Virus record (IMG/VR): IMGVR_UViG_3300038825_001243
Location: 1 to 49,967 of that record
Length of the DNA stretch: 49,967 bases
Source: a virus
Direction: 5' to 3' (one strand)
Under the pieces are notes generated by a model that searched no databases, was not told the origin of the DNA, and worked only from the letters and a program-made list of their open reading frames with translations. Position 1 is the stretch's first letter; each line of letters starts with the position of its first letter. Made by a program: the position numbers and the translations under genes. Shown piece after piece: positions 1 through 7,213 of the stretch.

Positions 1-68
1 GTGGCATCAGCAGGTGTGTACACTGGAGGGATTAATGGACTGGGCTGCTCAATCTTTTTTGTGGGCAT
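1..68 (-). CDS. 5' end of the 94-aa hypothetical gene (second copy, cut by the window edge)
   Basis: This is the same sequence as the start of the gene at 49652-49936, present because of the 99-base end overlap. The ATG is at 66-68 on the minus strand and is preceded by an AGGAGC ribosome binding site. Only about 22 codons lie here; the full gene is read at the other end. On the closed circle it follows the portal stop codon after a run of TAA triplets, so it is the next late gene after portal. Confidence 0.85.
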   Translation of the reverse strand, partial: MPTKKIEQPSPLIPPVYTPADA

Positions 69-99
69 ATATTTTTATGCTCCTATTATTATTATTATT
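1..99. repeat. Direct copy of the window's last 99 bases (circle junction)
   Basis: Positions 1-99 are identical to 49869-49967. An exact repeat of this length at contig ends is typical of an assembler k-mer overlap on a circular or circularly permuted molecule. The junction falls in a TAT/ATT simple repeat between the portal gene and the 94-aa gene. It may not be a physical terminal repeat of the virion DNA. The unique genome is 1-49868. Confidence 0.93.
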
Positions 100-1738
100 A
101 TTGTTCTGGTGCGATCCCGCCTGGTGCCGGTATACTACCTATATTCTTTGCAGCTTCTGATCCGGTTTTCATCTGTTCGAGCATCGCTGCATCCTGTGCC
201 TGTTTAGCTTCGGCTGCCGCCAACTCTGCTGCTTCTCCCGGGCTTCTTATCCACTTAGCGGGCACTCCACTGCCGTGTAATGTGTCTCTTACCCCGGTAG
301 AAGCATCTAATGTGTGTCTAACCGACGGGTCGATCCCGGAGAGGTTTGCAATAAGTGACGCGGATTCGAGTAACCTCTGTCCTTTTTGTCTTTCTAATGC
401 GTCATGTAGCGGTGATTCAAATATGAACTCAATATTACGTTCGGTTAACTCTTCCGGTACCTCGTAGGGGCTACCAAATACTCCATTCTCAAGGAGCATT
501 TCAAACGTGTTCTCACATACTGGGGTATTTGATTCTGTCTCCATAGGCTCGAACAGCGGTAGTGCATTCCGTATGTATTCTTCTACTCGCTTCCCTGTCT
601 CGAAGGCTGTCATCTCTACGTCTTGTGGGGGTAAGGATAACTTATCCAAGAAGAAAGCCTTAACTAATTGATCCTGTAGAGCATCGGCCATCATAAAACC
701 TGTTGGTAACCCTGACTTATCAACCGTTAGTGGTCTTAACACTTCCCCTAACCGCTCATCATACTCACTGTCAACCCAGGTTAGTCCACCTGCCATTAGG
801 TTGACGTCTGATCTTAGTGCTCCCTTCACACCGAGTAGTGGTGGGTTGGTAGCTTTTTCTCCAGCCTCTAGTAATGTTATTGTCATTTCCTGGAGAGTTC
901 GTGCATCTGCTAACGCAACGACTGTTGCTGGGGAATAAGCGTACTGTGAACCGGATACCGTCTGCCATCTCGGTATCATATATTCTTGTCTCTTAGAACC
1001 GACCTCTTCCATGATGTGGTTGTTCTCAGTATCAAAGTACACACTTACGAACGGTGTCTTTATGTCCTTTGAGAAAGGCCCCGACACATCAACTGGCATG
1101 ATTGCATGCCACACTTTTATCTTATCGTTCGCGTGTCCGTTCTTAATCTTAGTATGAACTTCGTCGTGGCAACTTTTTGGAAACAGTCGCACCAACTCTG
1201 CTACAGTAGGCTCCCATTTACGGAACACGGTAGCGATCGCGTTGTTCGTGTCTGTTGTCCAAGCAACATCCCGTAGGTGCCAGCATCTATATAGCAGGCC
1301 ACTAGCACTACTGTTTAAGGATAATTGTATTACGGTCTGTCCAAACGCTGCGAAGTCATGGTCGCCCTGTTTCATAGCTATCACAAACTGGGTGTCCTTG
1401 TGATACATCGCCTTACGCATTCTATCTTCTGCTTTCTCTAGCCATCTGCGGGCTTCCGTGCTTACTGAGTCCCACTCTTCTACCTGTATATGAAACCACT
1501 TCTTGTTCGTCGGTCTCAACATCCCACTAAAAGCGTTACCTAGGTCACGACGAACCATACAGGGGTAACCCGTAGCCAGATCAGAAGCGAAATCTTCTCC
1601 TAAGGTTCTGTTCACAGTAAAATCTGCACGTTCTGGGTAGAAGTTGGCCGCTGTTTCCTGCCAATAATACATCAGACTGCCTCGACTACCGAATAGCTGG
1701 TCTCCCTGTTGCTTTATAAACGCTTCTTTTGATTGCAT
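98..1738 (-). CDS. Portal protein (T7-type head-tail connector)
   Basis: This 546-residue protein matches the podovirus head-to-tail connector family in length and style. An N-terminal helical part opens with a YYWQETAANFYPERADF-like stretch, followed by LRPTNKKWFHIQ, features typical of these portals. A dodecamer would sit at one head vertex, form the DNA channel and dock the terminase and tail tube. It lies downstream of the large terminase and upstream, across the circle junction, of the protease and scaffold genes, the expected neighbourhood. The C-terminus is Ala/Gly/Pro-rich and probably disordered. The stop is followed by several TAA triplets in tandem. The family assignment is by recognition of sequence pattern, not by a search. 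Confidence 0.9.
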   Translation of the reverse strand: MQSKEAFIKQQGDQLFGSRGSLMYYWQETAANFYPERADFTVNRTLGEDFASDLATGYPCMVRRDLGNAFSGMLRPTNKKWFHIQVEEWDSVSTEARRWLEKAEDRMRKAMYHKDTQFVIAMKQGDHDFAAFGQTVIQLSLNSSASGLLYRCWHLRDVAWTTDTNNAIATVFRKWEPTVAELVRLFPKSCHDEVHTKIKNGHANDKIKVWHAIMPVDVSGPFSKDIKTPFVSVYFDTENNHIMEEVGSKRQEYMIPRWQTVSGSQYAYSPATVVALADARTLQEMTITLLEAGEKATNPPLLGVKGALRSDVNLMAGGLTWVDSEYDERLGEVLRPLTVDKSGLPTGFMMADALQDQLVKAFFLDKLSLPPQDVEMTAFETGKRVEEYIRNALPLFEPMETESNTPVCENTFEMLLENGVFGSPYEVPEELTERNIEFIFESPLHDALERQKGQRLLESASLIANLSGIDPSVRHTLDASTGVRDTLHGSGVPAKWIRSPGEAAELAAAEAKQAQDAAMLEQMKTGSEAAKNIGSIPAPGGIAPEQ

Positions 1739-1741
1739 GTA

Positions 1742-2248
1742 TTAATAAGCTCCCAGAGAGTCGCCACCACTGCCAGAGAGCATCGTACTCATACGTCCTC
1801 CCCTCGCTCGTTGCCGAACAACGCTGCGCTTCTTAGCACGTTTTAATTTATCACTGTCCTGTAACGGCAGCGCATCTGGTACGGGCGGGGCCTTCGGCAT
1901 TTTAGTTAGTAGTGATTGTCCTAGACTGCCCGCTGAAGTAGCTAGACTTCCTGCAGCTAAAGCATTAGACGCAAATGTGCTGCTGGCGGCTGGTGCTGCT
2001 ACCGTCCCGAGGGCTCCGGCTCCGGCGACGGTCGCCGTTGTTCCTGCTCCCGCAGTTGCTGCTGCTACTGCTGGGGTAAATCCTAACCCCGTCATTGCCG
2101 CTGATGACATCCCAGCTCCAAACGCACCACCTGCTGCGGTAGCTGCTCCTCCTGACGCCAGACTGGCTAATGCTCCGCCTGCGGTTGTAAGACCCACGGA
2201 GGACAACATACTACCGGCTGCAACCGCTAAAGGTGCCATAAAAGGCAT
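1742..2248 (-). CDS. Ala/Gly-rich virion-region protein with basic GGRMSTMLS tail
   Basis: This 168-residue protein has a very Ala/Gly/Ser/Thr-rich, weakly hydrophobic first 110 residues and a basic C-terminal part (KRAKKRSVVRQRARGGRMST). The tail resembles that of the 56-aa protein encoded just upstream (2250-2420): both have a Pro-rich piece, a charged D/K stretch and an RARGGR.STLLS-like motif. The start is set by an AGGAGG site just before ATG at 2248. It sits between the large terminase and portal genes, so a structural or assembly role is likely, for example a membrane-active minor virion protein. I do not recognise a named family for the full protein. Confidence 0.75.
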   Translation of the reverse strand: MPFMAPLAVAAGSMLSSVGLTTAGGALASLASGGAATAAGGAFGAGMSSAAMTGLGFTPAVAAATAGAGTTATVAGAGALGTVAAPAASSTFASNALAAGSLATSAGSLGQSLLTKMPKAPPVPDALPLQDSDKLKRAKKRSVVRQRARGGRMSTMLSGSGGDSLGAY

Positions 2249-2249
2249 C

Positions 2250-2420
2250 TTAACCGCCTCCTAATTTTTCATCACTTAGTAGGGTACTACCTCTGCCGCC
2301 TGCTCTTGCGCTCTTAGAGGCAGACGCCCGACGGGCTCTCCTGGTCTTCTTTTCGTCTGCTAGTGGAACCGGTGGTGGTGCTGGTTTTACTTTCGGTGGA
2401 CCCTTAAACATTGATGGCAT
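2250..2420 (-). CDS. Small basic protein with GGRGSTLLS motif
   Basis: This 56-residue ORF starts at ATG 2418-2420, with AGGAGG placed correctly upstream, and ends one base before the next gene's ATG. It begins with a Pro/Lys stretch (MPSMFKGPPKVKPAPPPVP), continues through a basic RRARRASASKSARAGGRG section and ends with STLLSDEKLGGG. The last part matches the C-terminal tail of the 168-aa downstream neighbour, so the two look like relatives sharing a small module. Short proteins with a GR.ST.L.. motif are common between terminase and portal in podoviruses. The function is unknown. Confidence 0.7.
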   Translation of the reverse strand: MPSMFKGPPKVKPAPPPVPLADEKKTRRARRASASKSARAGGRGSTLLSDEKLGGG

Positions 2421-2480
2421 ACTACCCTCCTAATAATATTATATTCGTAAAATACCACAGATCCACGCATAGATTAAGTG

Positions 2481-4076
2481 TCAACGACCCCTTCTATTGC
2501 TCTTAACTCTGTGTCTGGCGCCCATGTTTACCTTGGGCTCTCTTCCTCCTGATCCTCCAAACCACCCACCTGCTAGGTTCGCCTGAAGCACCCCGTCGTA
2601 GTAACACATGATTACCGCGTCACCCTCGTCCGTTGATCTTCCCAATCTCTTGCACACATCCTCTTTAGATTCCACCGCCATCGCGGCACCGTGTGTCTTT
2701 CCCTTAACTTTATAGGAGGGTGCACACAGGTCAGCTTTCATGGTCACACTTGGCGGTAACGCGATTAGCGACCCGCCGGGTTGTGAAGGGTCCAAGGCTT
2801 CTCTAAACTTCCAGAACGCTTCCGTCCTAACATTAGTAAATGCGAACTTACCGTCCTTAGACTTACGACTGCTGCCCTTAACTCCCATGTAAGGGACTAC
2901 GTCGATCCCATTCTTCATCAAATGCCCGTAGCAGTCTGCGCCCCAGCCACCACCAACATCCACTATAACTTTCGCGTTATCTCGTCTCTCTGCTACTACC
3001 CGTCCGGCTTGCTTCTTAGCATCTGCTATCTCGTTTCCCGGGATCACAGTAGCTTTATTAAACCACCCGTCGTGCCGTGTTTGTATGACATACTTATCTT
3101 TCGCAATCGCGATGTCTACTCCCATTCCACACATCGGTACCCCTGCTGGTACCTCCGGTTTCCATCTTTTCTGTGCTTCCGTTACCCACTGAGTAGGTAT
3201 TACCTGCCACGGGTTATCCTTTAACGCAGTACCGAAGTCTCCATCTCTGTAAGCGGCTCGTAGTTCCTGTGGCAGCGAATCGAGGTTGGCTTGGTAGTCT
3301 GTAGTGGATACCAGATCCGGATTATCCTGTAGCGAGGCGGGGATATACGTTCTTGAACGTGCGTACACTTCCCGTCCGTCTATCCAATGAGGACCTCGTC
3401 CCTCTACCTCTATCTCCTGATCTTGACTCGTTGTGTACCACCTCAACTCACCCGGTTTTGCTGGGTTAGGGTGTTGTGGGTCAAGCCATGCGGCCCACCT
3501 TTCTACTACCCATAAACCCTCTGGTCTGGTCGGAGGGTTACCCCCGCACACCACTCGACACCGCTGTCCTTTAGTGGTGCTCCTGTTCCACGCAATAATA
3601 AACTCATACTGTGATCGCTCAAAATCTGATACCTCATCGAAGTAGTACAGATCCCGTGGAATGCCCTTATACTTTTGCTTATCCTTCTCTTCATTACAGC
3701 CCCCCATCGCTATTAATTTGCCATAAGGTCGACGCCATACACCTGCTTGTATCCCACCCCAACCATCTCTATTTCCGATGATTGATTCCATCCTATCTAC
3801 TAACTCGTTCACCTCTTTGCTGGTCCTTCTCAGGATCAGCGATCTAGTGTGAGCGGTTAGTGCTAGTCCTATTCCTAAGTCTGTCTTGCCTCCTCCAGCT
3901 TGCCCCCCGTAGAAGAGCTCGTCGGCCTTACAGAAGTAGGCTTCCGTTTGTGGTCCCGCGTTGGGCACCCATATCTGTTCCTTAGCGCTCTCGTTGACGA
4001 TAGCATCGAGTAAATCTTGTTCTTCTTTAGGGACCCCGGCTAAGGCATCAAGTACCTCTTGCATAGTATTCAACAA
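2481..4076 (-). CDS. Terminase large subunit
   Basis: This 531-residue packaging motor has an N-terminal ATPase with Walker A GGQAGGGKT at 57-65 and Walker B LYYFDE at 143-148, followed by a VCGGNPP coupling-type motif. A C-terminal RNase H-like nuclease is indicated by acidic positions in GVDIAIAKDK, VIVDVGGGWGAD and STDEGDAV. It would translocate DNA into the prohead through the portal and cut the concatemer. The gene is complete and close to the usual length. It is separated from the small terminase gene by two virion-like proteins and a 20-residue peptide, which is a less common order. Confidence 0.95.
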   Translation of the reverse strand: MLNTMQEVLDALAGVPKEEQDLLDAIVNESAKEQIWVPNAGPQTEAYFCKADELFYGGQAGGGKTDLGIGLALTAHTRSLILRRTSKEVNELVDRMESIIGNRDGWGGIQAGVWRRPYGKLIAMGGCNEEKDKQKYKGIPRDLYYFDEVSDFERSQYEFIIAWNRSTTKGQRCRVVCGGNPPTRPEGLWVVERWAAWLDPQHPNPAKPGELRWYTTSQDQEIEVEGRGPHWIDGREVYARSRTYIPASLQDNPDLVSTTDYQANLDSLPQELRAAYRDGDFGTALKDNPWQVIPTQWVTEAQKRWKPEVPAGVPMCGMGVDIAIAKDKYVIQTRHDGWFNKATVIPGNEIADAKKQAGRVVAERRDNAKVIVDVGGGWGADCYGHLMKNGIDVVPYMGVKGSSRKSKDGKFAFTNVRTEAFWKFREALDPSQPGGSLIALPPSVTMKADLCAPSYKVKGKTHGAAMAVESKEDVCKRLGRSTDEGDAVIMCYYDGVLQANLAGGWFGGSGGREPKVNMGARHRVKSNRRGR

Positions 4077-4097
4077 CGCTATACTCCCTACTTAGGT

Positions 4098-4442
4098 TTA
4101 TACTGTTGAGTGTTTATATCCAATCAGTACACCAACTGCAGTAGCTGCCGAGAGGGCAACCTCTAGGTTTCCATTTGCCGAGCCCTCAAACCACCCTAGT
4201 TCGTTGTAATCTAATACAAGCGTTCCTTTGTCTGCAAGTGTCCAGGCTGGCGATATCGCTGCCGACTCAGACTTGAAAGTAACCGTATTACTCCCCCCGC
4301 TGGCCACAAGCGCTACCTGACATACCCGTACCTTCACATTAGCAGCCAAGGCCGCTAGTACCTCGTTATCCGCAGCGGATGCGGGGTTTGCCGACAGATA
4401 CACGAGCCCTTCTTTTTGTCTTGCTACTGCGATTCCTGCCAT
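4098..4442 (-). CDS. Small beta-rich virion-type protein
   Basis: This 114-residue protein is dominated by alternating small and hydrophobic residues (VRVCQVALVASGGSNTVTFKS, ending GVLIGYKHSTV) that suggest a compact beta-sandwich. Proteins of this pattern occur among phage head and tail genes and are often considered decoration or fibre-associated, but I cannot name the family securely. ATG at 4440-4442 is preceded by AGGAG. It lies between a strong intergenic hairpin (4469-4499) and the large terminase gene. Confidence 0.65.
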   Translation of the reverse strand: MAGIAVARQKEGLVYLSANPASAADNEVLAALAANVKVRVCQVALVASGGSNTVTFKSESAAISPAWTLADKGTLVLDYNELGWFEGSANGNLEVALSAATAVGVLIGYKHSTV

Positions 4443-4468
4443 AATTATCTCCTGTTATCCCACATACA

Positions 4469-4499
4469 ACATCCCGCGCTATCGATAAGCGCGGGATGT
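4469..4499. other. Perfect 12-bp intergenic hairpin
   Basis: ACATCCCGCGCT (4469-4480) pairs perfectly with AGCGCGGGATGT (4488-4499) around a 7-nt loop. On neither strand is it followed by a clear U-tract, so it is not a typical intrinsic terminator. It lies between the 20-residue peptide gene and the 114-aa gene on the leftward transcript, and could be an RNase processing or mRNA-stabilising element. Confidence 0.7.
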
Positions 4500-4508
4500 G
4501 CTATTAAT

Positions 4509-4571
4509 TTACTTCTTCTTAACCGGTGGTCTTCCTCTTTTCTTTCCGTAAGTGCCTGGTCCTTTTGGCAT
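4509..4571 (-). CDS. 20-residue basic peptide with AT-hook-like core
   Basis: This tiny ORF reads MPKGPGTYGKKRGRPPVKKK and has an excellent ribosome binding site (AGGAGG about 8 bases before ATG). The KRGRPPVKK core is the classic AT-hook, which binds the minor groove of AT-rich DNA. Very short peptides of the form MPKG..TYG.KRGRPP are, to my knowledge, seen in other phage genomes, supporting reality. It is framed by two strong hairpins (4469-4499 and 4603-4626), suggesting a separately stabilised message. A role in DNA condensation or head filling is possible but not shown. Confidence 0.65.
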   Translation of the reverse strand: MPKGPGTYGKKRGRPPVKKK

Positions 4572-4602
4572 TGTCTGTACCTCCTGTTATGTTAGTTTTG
4601 GG

Positions 4603-4626
4603 AGGGGCCCTCGTGAGAAGGCCCCC
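4603..4626. other. GC-rich intergenic hairpin with 4-nt loop
   Basis: On the minus strand GGGGGCCTTC pairs with GAGGGCCCCT around loop TCAC, about 10 bp including G-U pairs, just after the stop of the 270-aa gene. The bases following are CCCAAAACTAAC rather than a U-run, so it is a poor intrinsic terminator. It is probably an attenuating or mRNA-stabilising hairpin before the 20-residue peptide gene. Confidence 0.6.
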
Positions 4627-4644
4627 TTGTAAGTGGCTACTTAA

Positions 4645-5457
4645 TTAAGCAGCGCCTCCAACAGCGGCCCTGTCCATAGACACATGGATATAGTCCACAT
4701 CTAATAGCCGTGAGGTTGTTCCTGACAGATTAGACCAGTATACAATCGGACAGAGGTCAACAGCCGGAGTAACAGCACCTGTCATCGCGGTACCAACACC
4801 AAGACCGTTTCTGTAGAACTTAGCTACACCCGAGCTATCCACTTCTACTCTGAGGGTTTCATAGTCATCAGCTACTGGACTAGCACCTGAGTCTTGAGCA
4901 GTTGCGTCGGTATCTGTATCTACACCGAACATTCTCCAAGTGTCTGTAGTAGCTCCCGTGTCGTACAGCCAACCAACAGCGTCAGTAGCGTTACTGGTGA
5001 AAGTGGTACCTGATAGTGTTACTGGAGCTTCCACACCGGTAGCCACATCAGTGAACCCGACGAAACACATTACGTTAGTAATGGTATCCATCTTGATCCT
5101 TGTTTCAAACACCAAGTTGCCGTTACTAGCTTGCCACTGTAGCGCACCGTTTAACGTGATAGCATCTGCAGCTTCGCCTGTTCCTGCGTTACCTGATGTG
5201 AGTTGACATACTCCACCAATGCCTCCTGCTAATATAGCAGCGGCACTAGTAGATGAGTCAGTACCTTCAGCAGATAGCCACTCGTTAGTGTCTAAGGTAT
5301 CACCTAGGAAGTCATCAAACTTAACAGCGGTGTACGGTGAAGGAACTAGGAACTGATTGCCCTTTGATCCAACTCCTAAACCTTGCTTGGCCAGTACGTT
5401 TTCATTGTGATCAACGCCTAGTTTACGTCCGTATATGTTATGTAGAAATGCAGTCAT
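4645..5457 (-). CDS. LamG/jelly-roll-like virion protein
   Basis: This 270-residue protein has a short N-terminal segment followed by a domain resembling the concanavalin/LamG beta-sandwich. Visible pieces are FDDFLGDTLDTNEW, LVFETRIKMDTITNVMCFVGF, WRMFGVDTD, TLRVEVDSSGVAKFYRNG and a closing LDVDYIHVSMDR, the usual strand pattern of such domains. Phages use these folds in head fibres, decoration proteins and sugar-binding appendages. It is the gene immediately after the small terminase. A virion surface carbohydrate-binding role is inferred and not proven. Confidence 0.65.
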   Translation of the reverse strand: MTAFLHNIYGRKLGVDHNENVLAKQGLGVGSKGNQFLVPSPYTAVKFDDFLGDTLDTNEWLSAEGTDSSTSAAAILAGGIGGVCQLTSGNAGTGEAADAITLNGALQWQASNGNLVFETRIKMDTITNVMCFVGFTDVATGVEAPVTLSGTTFTSNATDAVGWLYDTGATTDTWRMFGVDTDTDATAQDSGASPVADDYETLRVEVDSSGVAKFYRNGLGVGTAMTGAVTPAVDLCPIVYWSNLSGTTSRLLDVDYIHVSMDRAAVGGAA

Positions 5458-5460
5458 TAG

Positions 5461-6111
5461 TTATATCTCCTTGTTTACAATTGTAGAATTCCCTTGTCCT
5501 TCCTCGTATGTTACATCTTCGGCCTTAGCCATCAGCGCACTGTTAAGCACAAACGCTAACCGCCTACCTTTGTCATTGAGCGACATATCTGCCATCTCAA
5601 TCGGTCCGCCTGCTGCTCCTGTCACTTCGTGTTTTACCGTTGGAAAAAGTCCTAAGAACTTGGACAACGATTCGAGTGCAGGTAATTTATTGATAAACTT
5701 ATACTTAAATGTTCTTCGGAAGTTCTTATCTGCCCCTTCTTCCGTATAATCAAATCCAGCGATACAGGCGGCCATGTTATCATCTAGCTCGTGTATCTCT
5801 TTAGCTGATCCGTCTTCCTTGAACAGTTGTCTCGGATCGAAGTATGCGATACGTGCGTACTCCTTCAAGTTGCGGTTCTCAGTGATCTTCAGCTTCCTAG
5901 CGTCCTTCTTCCGTCTTCGCTCTATCTCGACGATAACCGCATGCTCACGAGGTATCGTAAGGTTGCTATACCCCGCAGCTCTCGCCGCCCTGGACGCGTT
6001 CATATCTATCATATACTCGTCAACGTACTTCTGACCTTTCGCACTTATTGGCCGTGTTTCTGGGTCATCGACAGGTATCAGGTCGTCCAGTATTTTATCA
6101 GTATCTGTCAT
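5461..6111 (-). CDS. Terminase small subunit
   Basis: This 216-residue protein has the Terminase_2-type N-terminal DNA-binding signature: SAKGQKYVDEYMIDMNASRA followed by ARAAGYSN (about residues 23-50). A central helical part (KEYARIAYFDPRQLF, with acidic GFDYTEEGADKNFRRTFKYKF) and LESLSKFLGLF near residue 150 follow, as in this family. It recognises packaging sites and recruits the large subunit. Its ATG overlaps the stop of the upstream 121-aa gene by 4 bases (ATGA), so the two are translationally coupled. The C-terminal 50 residues look flexible. Confidence 0.9.
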   Translation of the reverse strand: MTDTDKILDDLIPVDDPETRPISAKGQKYVDEYMIDMNASRAARAAGYSNLTIPREHAVIVEIERRRKKDARKLKITENRNLKEYARIAYFDPRQLFKEDGSAKEIHELDDNMAACIAGFDYTEEGADKNFRRTFKYKFINKLPALESLSKFLGLFPTVKHEVTGAAGGPIEMADMSLNDKGRRLAFVLNSALMAKAEDVTYEEGQGNSTIVNKEI

Positions 6112-6473
6112 CGCCTGAGATTACCCCTCTTTTTCGCATATATCAAGGCTATACTGCTCCTGTCCTGATGGGTGCGTTCTCGAGAACGGCGCACCGATAG
6201 TATGTCCTCTTCCACCCTCGCTAACTCCTCCTCCAAGTGTGCCAACTGTCTGCGATCCGCCGTCGATGACACCCACCCCTCTTTACTTTCGAGATCACGG
6301 AACAGCTCTTCTCGTCGCCCCTCTAATCTAATAAGTAATCGATCATACGCAAACGCCAAATCATTAGGATGCTGACTACGTGCTGGGTCTGGTGTCCCCC
6401 GTGCGGGGCCAAGAAGGTTATCAAAGTAAGTATCCCACTGCACCTCTAACCACTCAATGATCCGAACTAGCAT
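6108..6473 (-). CDS. Coiled-coil hypothetical protein
   Basis: This 121-residue protein is not a family I recognise. After a hydrophobic/aromatic N-terminus (IIEWLEVQWDTYFDNLLG) comes a long charged helix with heptad character (LLIRLEGRREELFRDLESKE, then RQLAHLEEELARVEEDILSV). The C-terminus is basic. It overlaps both neighbours by 4-7 bases, so it belongs to the terminase operon. An oligomeric assembly or packaging accessory role would fit. Confidence 0.65.
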   Translation of the reverse strand: MLVRIIEWLEVQWDTYFDNLLGPARGTPDPARSQHPNDLAFAYDRLLIRLEGRREELFRDLESKEGWVSSTADRRQLAHLEEELARVEEDILSVRRSRERTHQDRSSIALIYAKKRGNLRR

Positions 6474-6685
6474 GGCAGCACTCCTAGGTTATCTTGCGGG
6501 TTCTCGCGATCGGTTGGCAGCATATCCTTTTCATGCAGTATCGACATATTCCCGCGGGGCTTAACATCTCCGTACGTGACCTCCCAAAGTGTGTCGTCTA
6601 TCAGGGATACCACTGACCCTTGGACCGCTGTACTCTCGCCGTCCACCATGAGGAAGGTCATAAATCTATCGCCAACCATTACCAT
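6467..6685 (-). CDS. Hypothetical small protein
   Basis: This 72-residue protein has a beta-rich pattern (VGDRFMTFLMVDGESTAVQG, then LWEVTYGDV) reminiscent of a small SH3-like or OB-like barrel, though this is only an impression. It overlaps the next gene by 7 bases. ATG at 6685 follows an AAGGAGAAAAT site. No function can be assigned from sequence; context is the terminase operon. Confidence 0.6.
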   Translation of the reverse strand: MVMVGDRFMTFLMVDGESTAVQGSVVSLIDDTLWEVTYGDVKPRGNMSILHEKDMLPTDRENPQDNLGVLPC

Positions 6686-6710
6686 ATTATTTTCTCCTTG
6701 TTGTTAGTGT

Positions 6711-7103
6711 TTAAGTTCCTAGTCGCTTGTACTTCTCCCTCCGGGCTATTGGGTCGTAAATACGCGTGCGGTGTCTATTCCTATTGGCTCTAGTTCTCTT
6801 GCCTTCCACCACTGGCCCCTTACGGTTCTTGTAAGCAGCCGCCTGTGTATTGCAAGCGATATGGCTGTACGCGATGTTGTCTAGATCGAAGAACATGGCC
6901 ACCGGGTCCTCGTGGTTCATCCAGTCTTCGATGTGCTCGATACTGAATGTCTCGCGGGTTAGCGGTTCCCCGCAACGATGACAGTGGTGTCCTGATTTGA
7001 CAACTGCGAAGTGGAACAGTAAGTCGCGGGATAGTCGATAGTTGGCATTGCTAAAACTCTCTCCAAGTATTTGGGTCTTGCGGACGTACTTTCGATAGGC
7101 CAT
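6711..7103 (-). CDS. HNH-type endonuclease
   Basis: This 130-residue protein has the zinc-binding frame of an HNH nuclease. CHRCGE (C-x2-C) is followed by FSIEHIEDW, which carries the first catalytic His, then by LDNIAYSHIACN, giving the N and final H plus Cys. Basic N- and C-terminal tails suit DNA binding. HNH proteins near the terminase genes of tailed phages often assist genome cleavage in packaging. Alternatively it could be a homing-type nuclease. It begins 27 bp downstream, on the leftward transcript, of the tmRNA-like RNA gene. Confidence 0.85.
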   Translation of the reverse strand: MAYRKYVRKTQILGESFSNANYRLSRDLLFHFAVVKSGHHCHRCGEPLTRETFSIEHIEDWMNHEDPVAMFFDLDNIAYSHIACNTQAAAYKNRKGPVVEGKRTRANRNRHRTRIYDPIARREKYKRLGT

Positions 7104-7130
7104 CAGTATTCCTTGTTGTTATTATTATTT

Positions 7131-7208
7131 TGGACCTGGTGGGAATTGAACCCACTTCCTGAAGTTTCCAATCAAGGCTTTACATTCAGTCGATACCATG
7201 ACAGGCCC
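7131..7208 (-). ncRNA. tmRNA tRNA-like-domain minigene (78 nt, no tag ORF)
   Basis: The minus-strand RNA starts GGGCCUG and ends CAGGUCC-A, forming a 7-bp acceptor with a G3:U70-type wobble and A discriminator, the alanine-tRNA-synthetase identity signals used by tmRNA. Instead of a D stem it has UCAU-GG-UAUCGAC, matching the tmRNA 5' consensus GG-N-UUCGAC. A second stem CUGAA/UUCAG, extended by GU/AC and CC/GG, replaces the anticodon arm. Three bases (GAA) lead to a perfect T arm GUGGG-UUCAAUU-CCCAC. CCA is not encoded. The messenger part and pseudoknots of tmRNA are absent. No conventional tRNA fold works: an anticodon-like UUGGAAA loop lacks a pairing stem. It may be a decoy or partial tmRNA; function is inference. 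Confidence 0.75.
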
Positions 7209-7213
7209 GATAT

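Noticed and set aside
1-99. True direct terminal repeat of the virion DNA
   Set aside because: The size equals a typical assembler k-mer and lies inside the portal-downstream gene in a simple repeat; without reads the circular overlap explanation is simpler.
7131-7208. Ordinary tRNA, for example tRNA-Ser with loop UUGGAAA (anticodon GGA)
   Set aside because: The five bases on either side of that loop do not pair, and no D stem is possible. The alternative with CUGAA/UUCAG and a tmRNA-type 5' segment explains the whole molecule.
7131-7208. Phage attachment site copied from the 3' end of host ssrA
   Set aside because: Both the 5' and 3' halves of the acceptor and the complete T arm are present in a short contiguous gene, and no integrase gene is found in the genome.
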